Source: Taeniopygia guttata (lineage: Eukaryota; Chordata; Aves; Passeriformes; Estrildidae). From it: DNA of 64,000 bases. Numbering within the stretch: position 1 is the first letter of the stretch; the number at the start of each line of letters is the position of its first letter. The notes under the pieces are model-generated. The model was not told the origin of the DNA. It saw nothing but the letters and a program-made list of their open reading frames with translations, and did no database searches. Positions 43,126-56,229 of the stretch are shown one piece after another. A program made the translations under genes and the position numbers. The stretch lies in contig NC_133044.1 of NCBI RefSeq assembly GCF_048771995.1, positions 826,001 to 890,000 on the forward strand, written 5' to 3'.

Positions 43126-45224
43126 ATTTCCCCACTCTCCAGCTGAATGCTGCTGCCTTGGAGTGAAATGGGCATCCTGGGCAAGCCCTGTGTCTGTGGC
43201 ACTTCTGGTGGCCTTGGGTAGGGCTGCCCAGCCACCTGCTCCTGCTCTTGCTGCTTTTCTGCATGTGCTCTGTGTTTTGACACAAGCTCCCAGTGCCTCT
43301 TTGGTGGTCAAAGCCCTTTTTCCAGCCCTTTTTCATGAGATGGGCTTGTCCATCTCTGTCAGAAGGCTGTTCCTGTGGGGCTGGGCAGCACTCAGGTGCA
43401 GGCTGCCGTGGCAGGGTGTGCAGCTCTGCTGAGCTCTTGGGCTCAGCAGAAAGGCTGGGCTCACCTGGGCTCACCGTGCGGTTTGGGGTGTCCTGCTGGG
43501 AGCAGGTCCTGCTGAGAAGTGTGTTTTGTGGGGGGCAGTGGCAGCCCTGGGTGCCTGCTGTCCTGTGGCTGTGGGTTCATGGGATGGACCTGCCCCTTCC
43601 TGGCAGCTCGTGGGTGTTGCTGGGTTTTGTTGGTAGCATGAACTGAGACTTCTAAAAACCCAGATGAGCACCGTGGCTGTGCTTTTGTCCTGCAGCCCCC
43701 CAGCCCCGGGTGCTGCCCTGTCCCTGGCTGCTGGGCAGGCTGCAGTGGTGCCTGTGCTGCAGGGGCACAGAGGGGCTTCTCCAGAGCCCCGTGGGAAAGG
43801 GCCCTTTGCTGGGTGCTCCTTCAGCCTCTCCTAAAATTCCAGAGACACGTTACATGCACGAAAATGTTTTTGTGATGGAAAAGCTTCCTGGCCCCTTCAC
43901 ATGCTGGTTTTGTAAAACTTTGCAGCTGGTAGATTTATTCTTAAATCTTCAACCTTTCTATTTTAAAAATACTTAAAATACATTTTGCTCTGTTGTTGTA
44001 AATGAGCCCCACAATCCGAATTTTTTTTTCTTGAAGTCTTCCCCACCAGAGATTTAATTAAAATATTGTGAAAGGCAGTCATTGAAAATGAGAAACCTTT
44101 TGAGTGGAAGGCACCCTGATTTCCCTCTGCAGAGCTTTTTGTCACCATAGAGATGAAAAGAGAAGCTCAAAATTGCACTTTCCCCTTGTGTGTTGCTGCT
44201 GAGGGGCCGTGGCTGCAGGTAGCAGCTGCACTAAGATCAGCAGGGCTGGCTGGGGCTGAGGCTTTAACTCTTTGCAGGACACAAGCTCTGGGTCAGGATT
44301 TCCTTCCCTGCTGGAAGCATTTTTCTTGGTCTATTATTCTATTTTAATTTCCTGTACCTCGGGGCTGGAATTTATCTGGGGTTGTGGAGGGAAGGAACGC
44401 AGGGGCCCATCCTTTTGTCTCCATAAAAGCATAACTCAGCACCTCTGAGCACAGCAGAATCCATTGGGTCTGCTCTGAGCACTGCCACAGTGTCCTGAGG
44501 TGTTCGTGCACTGCTGAAGGAAAGTGTTGGAATCCCACTCGGCCTTTTTGATTTGCTCTTTTAAAAACTTTTTTAGTGTATAAATCATAATTCCTCTTCA
44601 GGGTTCAAGCCTGTCTGATTCTCACTGAAAACAGCTAAATGTTGGGCTTTTTTGTTGGTTTCCTTTTTAAAATCAATGGGTTAATGGTATCTTTTTTTCC
44701 TTCCAGTAACCCCTCTGGAAGTGTATGGATTGCTAAATCAAAAATACATGCTGTGAGTGGTAAAACTGCTCTGCTACAGTTTCAAAGACAGTCCCACAAA
44801 TTGAAGATTATTGGAGGGGACATGACACTGGGCAGTGTTATGCTTTTAATCATTTTAAAAACAAATTTTTCTCCCTAATCGAGTGAAGAGCAGGCTCAAG
44901 TGGATTCTTGGCACAAACATCTCAGACAAATGAAAGTAAAATGTATATTGAAGCTGTCTGCTGTTGTATATTTTATACCATACCTGTCGTGGTGACTGAT
45001 CTCAAATGGGCGCAGTGGTTTAATTTTAAGCTGTTTGAGTGAGACCTGTTGTATTTAAACTTTCAGATAGAAAGTGAACATAACCCATGTAATGGCATTA
45101 TTAATGAGGAGTATTACTAAATTGGAAGTTGCAAATTAATGGTTTTAACTCTGAGACTAAATATACAGCTGTGTTCTTGTGTAATGTTACAAGACAAAAT
45201 TAGATCGAGTATTTAAAAACAGAA

Positions 45225-45290
45225 GGGCCTCATCCAAACCCAGCGGGTGTCTTCCCAGGGACTTCACTGGGTTTTTCCACCTGCTGTCAT
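45225..45290. repeat. Fragment of an old interspersed repeat
   Basis: GGGCCTCATCCAAACCCAGC followed by GGGACTTCACTGGGTTTTTC resembles a common, partly palindromic sauropsid repeat. It is heavily diverged; family uncertain. Confidence 0.4.
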
Positions 45291-48200
45291 GGTGCAGACC
45301 TGTAACCCCAGCACAGTCACTAACATGGGTGTGTGCCCTCCACAGTGGGCTGTTAACATCTGATTACCAGAGATATCTGTATATTTGGAGTAAAATAATA
45401 ACATTACTTGATTCCGTGGTGGCGGGGATTTGGTTGGGTTCGGTATGTACCTCATGGAAGCGATGCTGTTGTCTGTGTGTATCTGAGTTCCTGCATGATT
45501 ACATATTAATTTTTAAATGAAACAGTATTTGGGAGCTAGGCTTGGCTCTGATGCAATTTGCCCTTGTGCTTTCCTTGACTGTTGCTAATAAGAAGTGCTG
45601 GCCTAAATCAGCGTCTTGAAGAATCATCGATTTGCTAATTGCAGATAATCAAGTCCCTGCTCCCTGCTCACGCTGAGACCACTTTTGTTTCCTGCCATTC
45701 TGCCAGGATTCGGGCAGCATCTCCCAGCCTTTGACGTAACCAACAAAGTGGGTTTGGAGCACTCACGTGGCTCATTCTTGGAGGTGACAAAGTTATTGGT
45801 ATTCAGGCTTGATGAATGAGGAGCTGTGACACCACTGACCTTTCTGGCCAAAATGAGCTGTGGAGTCAGAGCTGGGGAAGGGGATGTTCAGAGAGCTGTG
45901 GTGGCACAGCTTTCAGTGCTCACCTTGGCTAGTGCAGTCCTGTTGTCATCAGCCTCCTGAAATTGTTCTGAACGTATGTGGTAGTTGCTTGCTATTTTTT
46001 TTTTTTTTGCAAATGTGCTTTCTCTCCCTCTGTGTTCAGCTGGGGGTGGGGTGTTCCTGTGAGCTGTAGACTTTGCAGAGTGTTTAAGGTGAAGCAGGGG
46101 CTGATGAAAATTTGTGTCCTACTGTTAGCACAGTCAGGAGAGTTGAGGGCAGGAGGCTGCTGCTCTGGTGGCTTCTCCCAGGCGTCCTGGCCTGTGGGCA
46201 TGGCAGGCTGGGTGTGGGTGCTCTGTGTTCTCTCCCTGTCCACCTGAGCCAGCCACCCTTTGCCCCCAGGCCTTTTTCATTCCCTGGCTGGATTAAGTCT
46301 CACTGAAGGCTGGTGAGCTTTTCTCATGACTTCATGTAGAATAGGAGTTTACCTCAGACCATGGAAAAACACAAGGGAAGTAGGAGCCTTTCTGAGGAAG
46401 ACCCTCTTATCTGATGGGCATTGTCCTTCCGTAGGTGTTGGTCCTCTGGTCACGGAGAGCAGGGCAAACCCTGTGACGCCCCTTGCTTGGCAGGTCAGGA
46501 GCTGGAGCATATTCCTTGGCTGAAGCGTTTTGAGAAAATCAGGAGGGTTTTTCCTGCAGTGCATCTGGCTGGGAGCTGCTGCTGTGTGCAGGGCAGTGTG
46601 TGCCCCGGAGCTGGAGACACAGGTCTGCTCTGCCCAGTGCTGGCTGCAGGGGTGTCAGCAGGGACCGTGCTCAGCTGGCACAGCCGCTGCCCGGGCTCTC
46701 CCCTGCCCTGGGGTCTGCGGGTGTGCTGGTGGTGCCCACAGGGGTGGCAGTGCCCTGTCAGGAGTCACAGGGACACCGAGTGAGTGCTCCCAGCCGGGGT
46801 GGCTGCTGGAGCCGGTGCCAGCCCCGCTGCCGCTTTAAAGCCACACCAGAGGAACAGATGATCACTGGGCAGCTTAGGTTACATAATCTCTTTTGGGTTT
46901 AATGTCAGGCCTCCCTGAGCCCCATCCAGTGCCAGCTCCCAATCTGGCTCGTAATACTCCTGAATGTCCTTTTAATTTTTATTAATAGTTCTCTTACTGT
47001 AGTGTTCCCTCTGCCTGGCTTTGTGTGCTGTGCATGCCTCAGAGTTCAGTGCTCTGCCCTCCGAGGCATCCACTGCCTGGGCTTCCTGCTCCTGCTCCAG
47101 CCTGGAGCCATCCCCAGGTGTTTTCTTTGCTAGCTCCAGAGGCTTTTTTGAAATGTGCTGTGGGGAGGGAGGCAGGAGGATTGTCTAGGGTCATAGCATG
47201 TGTGGATTTGGCTCTTCTCCTTCATCAACAAACCTGGTGAGAGCAGAGCCTGGTCAGAGCAGACCAGGACAGTGGTGCTGAAGGTGATGGGGAAGATGAG
47301 ACAGCTGAGACCACAAGCTCTGGCTCCATCTGTATGGACTCTTACTCTTTGCATGCACAGATTTGTCAACTGGACTTTTTTTCAAGTCCAATTTGTTCAT
47401 GTCTGAATGAGCTGGTTTGTTTCTGTGTTGAGTTTTTATCCTCCAAACTTCAAGCTCCTCACTGTTCGTCTCTGACTATTCTGATGTAGTAAAGATCAGC
47501 AGTTCTGGGGAGACAGAGCAGCAGTGATTTTGGGTGCTGAAGAGTTGTGTTTCAGAATGCCAGTACTTTTTTGCTCATCCCTAACTCCATAAGTAGGTGC
47601 CTCTGCAGGTATCCTCCACTCCTGCTAGGATTGGTGCTAATTCTGTGTGTGTCCCCTGATGGCTGCTGGTTCTCTGCCACTGATTGTTTGTTTAGTATTT
47701 AAAAGAATAACATAATTAAAACATATGCAGAGGGGAGAAGAAGCTGAGATGTTATTTCAGACCTGAGTCTAGGAACCAAAATCACAGAATAGGTGTGGTT
47801 AAAGAGGACGTGGTTGAGCAGCAACATCAAGCCCTTGGATTACTTCTGCATTCCTTGGGACAGCTTCCCTTACATTAGCTCCTGCATGACATTCTGTGCC
47901 AGTTAAATAGCTGGAAAATATTGCAGGGAAGATCTTTAATGCTTTGTGAACATCAGTGTGTTGTAGCAGCTGTTTGAAAAATGAATAATAAAGCCCTGAA
48001 GAGCAGAGTGCAGTACTCAGACTGCTCTGTGTGGCTGCTTTGGGAGCATGCTGGACCAAGGCAGGACTCTGAGCTCCTGGAGTGTTTTACTCCCCTCCTT
48101 AGATTTAATTTTACTCCTTTAAATGATTTCTTTGCCGGGAGGGAGGCAGTGGGTAGCTGAAAGGGGGAGGATGGATCTGTTTAGTATCTTTGGAAGCCTC

Positions 48201-48540
48201 AGCAAACTTTGTCCTGGCGCACCTACACACCAGTAGCTGGTGCTCCCTAAACTTTTCCTGTAAGTAAACCATGGAGCAGAACTGATAATGCCATCATGAT
48301 CCTGACTGTGAGCCAAACTGTGCAAAATCCAGTAGCGTGTCTGAATGGCTAAAAAAGCCCAAAATAAATCACAAAGAGCTGGTAATACAGTCACTGCTGC
48401 TGTTTGCCACAGGGGTGGATTGAAGTCTGTGATCCCTGGGTAAGTCTCTAAATTGTATTGAGAGATGGTGTGTGGCATAGCTGGAGTACCACAGCATCAC
48501 TGCTGTGTAGGATCAAGGAGCAAGAATCCAGTACTATTGT

Positions 48541-49160
48541 TTTATTTTGTTTGTTTAATTTTATTTATTTATTTTTATTTATGTGCTTTTTGGGCTATGT
48601 CATTTTGCTAGTAGATCTCTGCAAATGAAAGTCAAGACCAAGATGTGTGGGGAACATTAATTTTATTTTATCTATAAATATATGTATGAACACACACCTA
48701 ATGGGTGCCAGAATCTCTTACATGTTTGTGTTTGTTCAAGTGTACAAGAAATGTGATTGACACCACTGAAAAAGGAGAGGGAAAATGAAATGAGTTACAG
48801 CTTTTGATCCCTAAACTGCCATTTCTTAGTGTATCCTAGAAAAGCCTTCACCCTAATGGTGCTGAGCAATAAATAACACAGGGAAGAGTAATAGCTGCCT
48901 ATGGTAGCAAATTATAGTTGATTTATTGCACATAATATATACAGGTGCAGCTAATTTAATTAAACACAAGACCTTTTAAATGCTGTAAAGACATCCCTCT
49001 CTAGAGCCAGTCAGCGCTGTGGTGCTGTAATAAGGCTTTAAGTGAAATAAGCAGCATTACAAGCACAGTTCTATTGGTCTGATCAGCCTTGCATGTGTTT
49101 GAGGGAGGGAGTATTTTTCCATAACCATTAAAGCCACTTTAAGTCAACTTATGCCATGAC
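48541..49160. other. AT-rich candidate conserved element
   Basis: Begins with a TTTA-rich tract (48,541-48,582). It continues with non-repetitive AT-rich sequence holding homeodomain-type sites (GCTAATTTAATTAAAC near 48,950) and TTATTGCACATAATATAT. There is no coding frame. Judged by sequence character only. Confidence 0.3.
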
Positions 49161-49450
49161 AAAGTCCAATTTAATGTACTGATGGAAGTTATCCCATTTC
49201 TGCCTCATCATGGAACAGCAGCTCCCATGAACCAGCATATGTAGCTCGTTACTTTTTTGGTCAGCTGAGGGGTGCTGTGCAGGGGTGGAGTTTTGGATGG
49301 TGTGGGATCTCACCCTGGGGATGGGAACAAATGAAAACAGAAGTTGTGCTTCCCTGGAGCCTCTTTGCTTGCTAGTGGGTTGTCTCCTGTTCAGCCCCCA
49401 TCTGAGATGGGAAAAAGGGGGCTGTGGAAGCTCTTGTAGAAGAGCTCGTA

Positions 49451-49760
49451 CATCACAGAACCCTGAAAAGGCTTGGGATGGAACATTATTAAAGATCACC
49501 CAGTTCCAACCCTCTGCCGTGGGCAGGGATGCCACTCACTACATCAGGTTGCTCGGGACCCTGTCCAGCCTGGCCTGGAACATTTCCAGGGATGGAGCAG
49601 CCACAGCTTCTGTGGGCAACCTGTGCCAGGGTGTCCCCACCCTCACAGGGAGGAATTTCTTTCCAATATCCCATCTAACCCTGCCTTCTGTCGGTGTGAA
49701 GCTGCTGCCCCTTGTGCTGTCACTATGTGCCCATATAAAAACTCCCTCTCCATCACACAG
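49451..49760 (-). mobile_element. CR1 LINE 3' end, truncated
   Basis: About 310 bp matching the 3' end of bird CR1 in reverse: GATCACCCAGTTCCAACCCT, GGGCAACCTGTGCCAGGGTG and the closing AAAAACTCCCTCTCC. The minus strand still reads the C-terminus of the CR1 reverse-transcriptase protein (VAHRSCGCSIPG, then IPAHGRGLELGDL). The element is 5' truncated and dead, as nearly all CR1 copies are. This is the strongest avian marker in the window. Confidence 0.93.
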
Positions 49761-50984
49761 GTGAGCACAGGCAGCACTCTGGGCTGCCTTGTCTGTGCAT
49801 TCACTTCTCTGGGATTTTTACCCCCTCTGCTCCTTTTTGCCAGTCTGAAGTTGCAGTGGGTCTGTGTGTGTGTATGCATTGAAATCCACCCTCAGCCTGG
49901 CTGGGAGCTGCTCCCTCTGCTCCCTGCTGCTGTAATTTCCCCGGAGCAGGGCTGGTGCCTGCCCTGCAGTGCCCTCAGCTCATCACGATGCTGAGCTGAA
50001 TCCCCACCCTGGGATAATGGGGGAGATGCTCTACGATACTTTGCCACCATTACTTGATTATTTGTGAAAGCGTAGAAGGCTCAAGTAGCTGATTGATTAA
50101 TTTTTCTCTAAGTTTTTCTTCCCTCTGTTGCCTTCATTTGGAACATGTAATCAGGGAAGGAAGAGGCATTAAGAATAGATGGGTATGCATATGAATGCTT
50201 AATTTTTTCTAATTCAGGCATTCATGTGGGCATATGTATCCTGCTGCACGCTGTGCTAAACAAACCTCTCCCAGCACTTCTGGAGGCAGATGAGTGAGTT
50301 TGGTGTGGTTTTCTCCTTCAGTGCTGGAGTTTCTCTGCTCTGAAGCAGCTGCTGCTGTTCCAGCGACGTGGGGAGTGTGAGCAGTGTCCCTGGGCACGAC
50401 TGGGGGTGGGTGTGTGCTAGGCTCGGTATCTCAGGGCACAAATCAAACATCTACTTGACCTTTTTCCCCCTCACCACTGGGAAGAAGGCCAGCAGCTCTG
50501 CTGTAAATCTTTCTAGTCCGTTTGCTCTGGTCCAACGCTCCTGTCTATCATAGTTGGGGCTTCCAGGTGTGGGTTTGAAAAGGTGTTTGTTGTCAGGAGC
50601 TGCTGGGGAAGGAAGGCTGCGGCGAGGCAGGAGCATCCTGGGCTTGGGAAGGGAGCAGGACGTGCAGCCACCGGGCAGAGGGTTTGGTGCAGAGGCAGTT
50701 GCTGTGCTCAGCGTTGGTGGAAAATGAGTTGTTAGTGAAGTAAGGTGTAGTAGGAAGAAAAGCCCTGGATAGCTGCTTTGCAATTTGGTAAAATGAGTTA
50801 TAATAATTATTTTTCCAAAAGAAGTAGAATTCCTAAGCATAAGAAAACTAAAATGAAAGCAACTTCTGTGTTGGTTGATGTGGTGGCTCCATTGAAAGAA
50901 AATCTTGGATTTCTTTTATTCCTTCTTTTAAAATTCTTTTCCTGAGTAGTCCTGTCTCTGTCTGTGGGTACTTTCTGGACAAGG

Positions 50985-51080
50985 ATCTCCATGCCTCAGT
51001 TTCTTATCTGTTTAATGGGTAGAGTAACAATTAATCTCACTTCTCAAGGATTCTGTTGTGAAGTGCTTTTGAGAAATCTG
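50985..51080 (+). mobile_element. MIR-like SINE relic
   Basis: GCCTCAGTTTCTTATCTG, then TTTAATGGGTAGAGTAACAA, then TTCTGTTGTGAAGTGCTTTT follow the sense MIR core in order. It is diverged. Confidence 0.6.
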
Positions 51081-52212
51081 GCCTGAAATGTCACATTTGA
51101 TAAGGCTGCTTGAGAGCTTCCATAAAAACTGCTTTTAATCCAAATTACGTTTGATGATAAAATATTGTGAAATAGATTGCTCCTTCTCCAGGCTCACTTT
51201 CTGTGTTGGGATGTAGAAGGGAGCTGAGACCTTGGAACCAAAACTGGAGCATTGTTTAAAACCTGTAGTTTATTTAATGGTTGGGGCAGAGGGGAGAAAA
51301 TTGTCTGAACGTTGCTCAGAGAGTAAGAATACTAACTTCATGTTTTAATTTATCTTGGAAGAAAATAACAGTGTGTTCTAAGTAGGTCCAGTATTTGCCC
51401 TTCTGTGCTGTACTAATTCTCTTCTTGTACTTGTAGTTCTGATTATGTTCTCTCAGCTGGTACTTCAGGAAACGTGTTTGTCTTTGAGCATGTCTGGTGA
51501 CTCAGAGACACGTCTCCATAGCATCTGGTGAGCATAATTGTCATTATTAATCTGCCCCATGCCAATCTGTCCTCGGAGCAGCAGTGGGAGGAAGGGGAGG
51601 TGCTGCATGACTGGGAGTGTTCTGCAGGGATGGGGCTGGGGAGGAAGGTTGGTGAGAGCTGAAGGTGGCTGGGGTTCTGTGCTTCCTGTCGGTGCCTCCA
51701 GAACCATCAGAGATCAGAGTCAGGCCTGTGCCCAGCTGGGGCTGCCACGGGAGGGCTCCTGGTGAAGCAGCTGGAAGGGGTGCCCTGCTCCAGTTATGTA
51801 ATGCTGCTATTTCCAAGTGCTGGGTGAGTGTGTTGTAAGGTAATACCTGACTGTAGAGTTCAGAGATTCTTAGGAACCAGATACAGCTTGGCATTATCTC
51901 CAGAGCTTTGTCCATTTTCCATTTCAAACACAGCTGAATGAAGTCTCCCACAGTAAAGTCCCTTCTTCCCTCTCTGCCTTGTGTCAGGGCTCTGCTGCTC
52001 TGTGGCCTAACCACAAGGTGAGCCATGCATTAGTTTTAAAATGATTTTTTCCCTGGGCCCAGATGCTCTCTGTCCTTATGGGAAGGCTCTAAATGCTCTG
52101 TCTTCACTACTGGACCTCTCTCTTCCCAATTCAAATAATCACAGGCTTTTCCTTCATTCCTGTTATTAATCAAACTTGACTGCCTGCTTAATGCCTTTTT
52201 TATTTTTCTTTC

Positions 52213-52233
52213 TTTTTTTTTTTTTTTTTTTTT
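52213..52233. repeat. T21 homopolymer
   Basis: 21 consecutive T bases following a T/C-rich stretch. On the minus strand it looks like a poly(A), but no retrocopy body is recognised beside it. Confidence 0.9.
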
Positions 52234-52289
52234 GGCATGGCAATTTTGATTGTTGCTTCCATAACAGGATTTTGTTGCCTTTGGCTTCA

Positions 52290-52560
52290 CAATAAATTGG
52301 GGAAATTAATAGTGTATGATTGAGAGCACATACTTTAAAATAAGTTAAACGAGAAATAGATATTTTTTATTACTATTAAAAATACCTTTTTTGTCAGTCC
52401 TTTTGTTTGGCGCAAAGGGCACATTCTGCTTTAACTATTTTATCATATGTGTGCTATTGTAATTTACATAAATGAATTTTAAATACAGTTATAAGCAGTG
52501 GGAAGATGTTATTGTCTCTGCACAATGAATGTGGAGATTTATGCTGTGCATACATCTTGT
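52290..52560. other. AT-rich intronic block
   Basis: Low-CpG, non-repetitive AT-rich sequence with repeated ATTTA/TAAAT words and no coding frame. It could be conserved regulatory DNA or simple AT-rich intron. Confidence 0.25.
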
Positions 52561-55069
52561 GTTAGATTAACATTTGTTCCCTCGTCTCTGTTGGATAGTG
52601 TCATGATGGAGCCTTGAAATCTTTACACAGGTACTTCTCATGGTTATTTAAAACAGCATTTGAATTCTGCTTTTTCCAGTCCATTCATTTCATGTAAATA
52701 TGCCTTTGGATATTTGACTCAAATCTGATGACACTGACAGAAATAATAAAACTTCTGTTAGGAGTGAGATGGGAACTGCTGTTATGTCCTCCCACCCCCT
52801 AAATGTCAAACAATTCCCATTTTTCCAGGTTCGTGTGTGCAGAATTCAAGTGTTTCCAGTGACGTTGGTGCAGCCATGTGCTTACACTTGTCTGTGAGGA
52901 AGGTCCCAACCCATTTTTGCAGTGTGTGTCTTTTGTCCAAGGCTGGTGACAGGAGCTGGTTGAGCTCCTGCCAGGATCATTACAGCCCTCGGCTGCAGCG
53001 CCTGTGACCTGGAAGGTGCTGGGTGTGCACATCCCTCTTTGGAAGGAAACCCATGGATGTGCTCTGTGTGTCCCAGGGGGAGGTGATGGCAGGGCTGGGA
53101 ACAGAATTACAGCAATTTGGAGTGAGGACCTGCTCTCTTCCCACCCTTGCCAGTTCTTGCTTTTCCTCCCAGGGGAAAACAACCTAAAAAAAGGCACTTT
53201 GCAAATTCTGCAAATCCTGTTTCAAGGAGATGTGCTGGTGAAGTTAGGCTGGGGAAGCACACCATGGAAGAGGGTTTTTTCCCCTCCTGGAGCTCTGGGC
53301 TGGGGCAGGAGGTCTGCATGTGCCAGGATGAGTAAGAGAGCCTTTGGAACACGTCTGGAGAGTGAAGCTATCGAGCTGGAGCAGAGCTGCTTGCTGACTT
53401 GCCAAATACAAGCCTCTGGTAAATGCTCTTGTGGGGGCACTTAGCCTGCGTGTTGTGGGGGAGGAGAATAACAATTTGACTTAGGGCTGGTGATTATTCT
53501 GTGGCTGTGGTTGAATTTCTCTCAGCTGTAGTGATATTTTGAGTTCTGGGGACAATTACCAGCTCTTCTAGATGTCTCTTTATTTCCACACCTTAAAAAC
53601 GGCCATTTGGGGCAGATCCACCTGAATGACGTGCCTTTCTTCGAGGCTGCCTATCGAATCCTGACTGTCAAGAGTCAGATTTTACTGCTTCCCTGTCAAG
53701 TGAGGGCCTGTTGCTGGGAGCTGGGCTGGAGTGTATGCAGAGACACGCAGAGGGGTGTGAGGGATCCCGAGTCCCAGTCAAACACTCCCGTCCTGGAGCC
53801 CACGATGTGGGTGTGCAGAGCTGCCACAGCGAATGGCAGTGGTGGCGTTCAGTCACAGCTTGGCTTTCCTGCCAGCTGGAGTCCGTTCCCATTGTGATTG
53901 AGATCATTACAATTACCATAAATGTTTCTTCTTAAAATAAAAATTACAGCAAGGAGAGCAGAGCAGCGTGGGGCTGTGCTGGAGGGCTCGGTGGTGCTGG
54001 CTCCGTGCCGGTCACCTCCTGGGAGCCCAGAGCCTGCAGGGGCTCGGACGGTGTCCCTGGCACTGGCCACGCTCCTGGGCTGTGGGTGCTGGGCTGGGGA
54101 CAGGCTGGGCTGTCAGGGCTGGGCAGCTCGGGCCATGTCTGGCCCTGCTGGCGGCTCCTGCCCATGAATGGCACAGGCTCTCTCTCTCTCTCTCCCTGCT
54201 TTTGGTGCTGCCTCTCATGTCCAAGGAATGCTCCAGTCTTAATTTTGTGCTTCTGGGCTGTTGTGAGCTTCTGTGGGAAAGGTATGAATAATGCTTATTG
54301 TTAGGTAAATACAGGTGCTGTGTGGTTTTCCATAGCAACATGCTCACCTGGAGGTGGTTTCAGGCCTCTGAGGACTCCCTGGAGGATTTGGTAAATTAAT
54401 CCATCGGGAGATGTCCTGCTGGGCAGATGTGGTCAGGTTCTTGTGGTGTCCCTGTAGTATGGCTGATGTCACCTCAGCCAGGGGAAACAGATAATTGGTG
54501 GTGTATGAGCTGCTGTGTTTTTCCTTCAGGTGGTTGCTACTCTTTTAGAGGTCGGCTCTCTGTGGTGCAGGGTGTCTGTTCCACCTTTTTCTCAGATGAA
54601 GCCCTTTGCTCACTGAGCCCCATGGAGGAAGGCAGCTCTGACAGGAAGTCTCTAGGCCAGAGTTGCAGCCATTTACATATGCCAGTGATGATTAAACTGC
54701 TGAAGAGTAAGTGCCAGAGACCAGAGGAATGTTGGTGCACTGACGGTCCTGCCTCGACCTCCTGGAGTCATTGCAAAAGCACAAGGAAATAAACATTTGG
54801 AGTCAGAAGCTTTATCTTAGGAGATAAGGATTGTTGAGCCTTGCCACAGAGGCACAGCACAGACTGGGAAGTCAGAGTTGGGATTATTCATGGAGTAGTC
54901 CCAACCCCTGCCCTGGGCAGGACACCTTGCACACCTGGTTATTGCTGAGGTGGATGCAGTGAGGATAATCTGAGAGGTTGAGCTGCACGTGTAGTGTCTT
55001 AAATTTCCAAAGCACCCTGCAGTCCTGACCCTCCACTGGGAAATATCCCTGCCTGTTCCGTGGATGTAG

Positions 55070-55120
55070 GAAACCAAGGCATGGAGCTGGGCAGGTGGGT
55101 GACAGAGCCTGGCAATTGAT
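55070..55120 (-). mobile_element. Possible MIR relic
   Basis: GGAAACCAAGGCATGGAGC and GGTGACAGAGCCTGGCAATT are like the complement of MIR. The match is short and weak. Confidence 0.25.
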
Positions 55121-56229
55121 GCCAGAGCTGCATTTAAAGGAGTGCCTGGTTTTGAAATCCAAGTTGAGTTTAATAGACTTTATCATGATGGTTTGAGCTA
55201 ATCAAAGCTGTGGTGGGCCTGCTGCAAACTATCCAGTGGTCTCTTGTTTCCTTTGCAGCTCTGTTACTGACTGTGACAGCAGCACAATACTGTGATGTTC
55301 AGGAATAGTCAAATTGAAACCCAAGAGCTGCTTTCTGCTCAGAGAGGGACCAGCTGGAAGTCACTGCTGCTGGAGCTTGAGACCAGTGCTGTGGCTGAAT
55401 TCAAACCACCTTCTCTCCCTCCCCCTCACCTATAAATTCATGTTCCATAACATTATTCACTAAAATTCCAGCATGGATAGTTGAAGCTGAAATGTTCTAA
55501 TGCACAGCAGAATAGCTTGGGCATCCCCCGATTGACCTTACTTCCCTGTCTGGTAGCTGAGGGAATGGCTGAGCCTTGAAGTCGATGCAGAAATTATATT
55601 TTGCAAGCTGGTTTGTCTTTGCTGCGTTTGAAGGATCCAGCTGGTGTTTCTGGACAGCCTCACCCATCTCTTGGGAGAAAACACAGGGTCATTGAGCCTC
55701 CATTTGCAAGGGCACCGAGCAGGACAGAAGACTGGCGTTATTTTAAGCTTTTACTGACCAGTGCAGGATTTTAGACAATAAAAAATACTGCTGTCCTGCT
55801 GCCTGCTACCTGCAGCTGCCCATATTCAAGAGTTTATATCGTCTGTGTGCAAGTTGCCATGCAGGAGGAAAAAAAAATCAGCATGGGAGTCAGTTTGTGC
55901 AGCTCTGTATTTTTGGTAGGTGTTTTTATATCCTTGGGAAAACTTGGCTGTGACAGCTGTGCGGGGTAATGCAGTGTAGTGACAGTTTGGGTTGTGCTGC
56001 AACGCTGCGAGCGAAGGAGCTGCGGCGTGTTCTCCCTCTCACTCAGAACGCTGCTCTGGGGTTTTTGGAGCTGTGTCAGGGCAGGCTGAGGCTGGAGATA
56101 ATTCAGAGGGTGCTGGCACTGCCCAGGCTCTCAGGGAATGGGCACGGCCCTGAGGCTGCCAGAGCTGCAGGAGCGTTTGGGCAGCGCTGCCAGGGGTGCC
56201 CAGGGTGGGATTGGTGGTTGCTTTGCAGA

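Noticed and set aside
44700..44880. Possible coding exon after a TTCCAG acceptor
   Set aside because: The frame resembles no MSI2 segment, in particular not the start of RRM2, and has no convincing donor.
49489..49674. Minus-strand 61-residue frame as a host gene
   Set aside because: It is the C-terminal remnant of the CR1 reverse-transcriptase protein.
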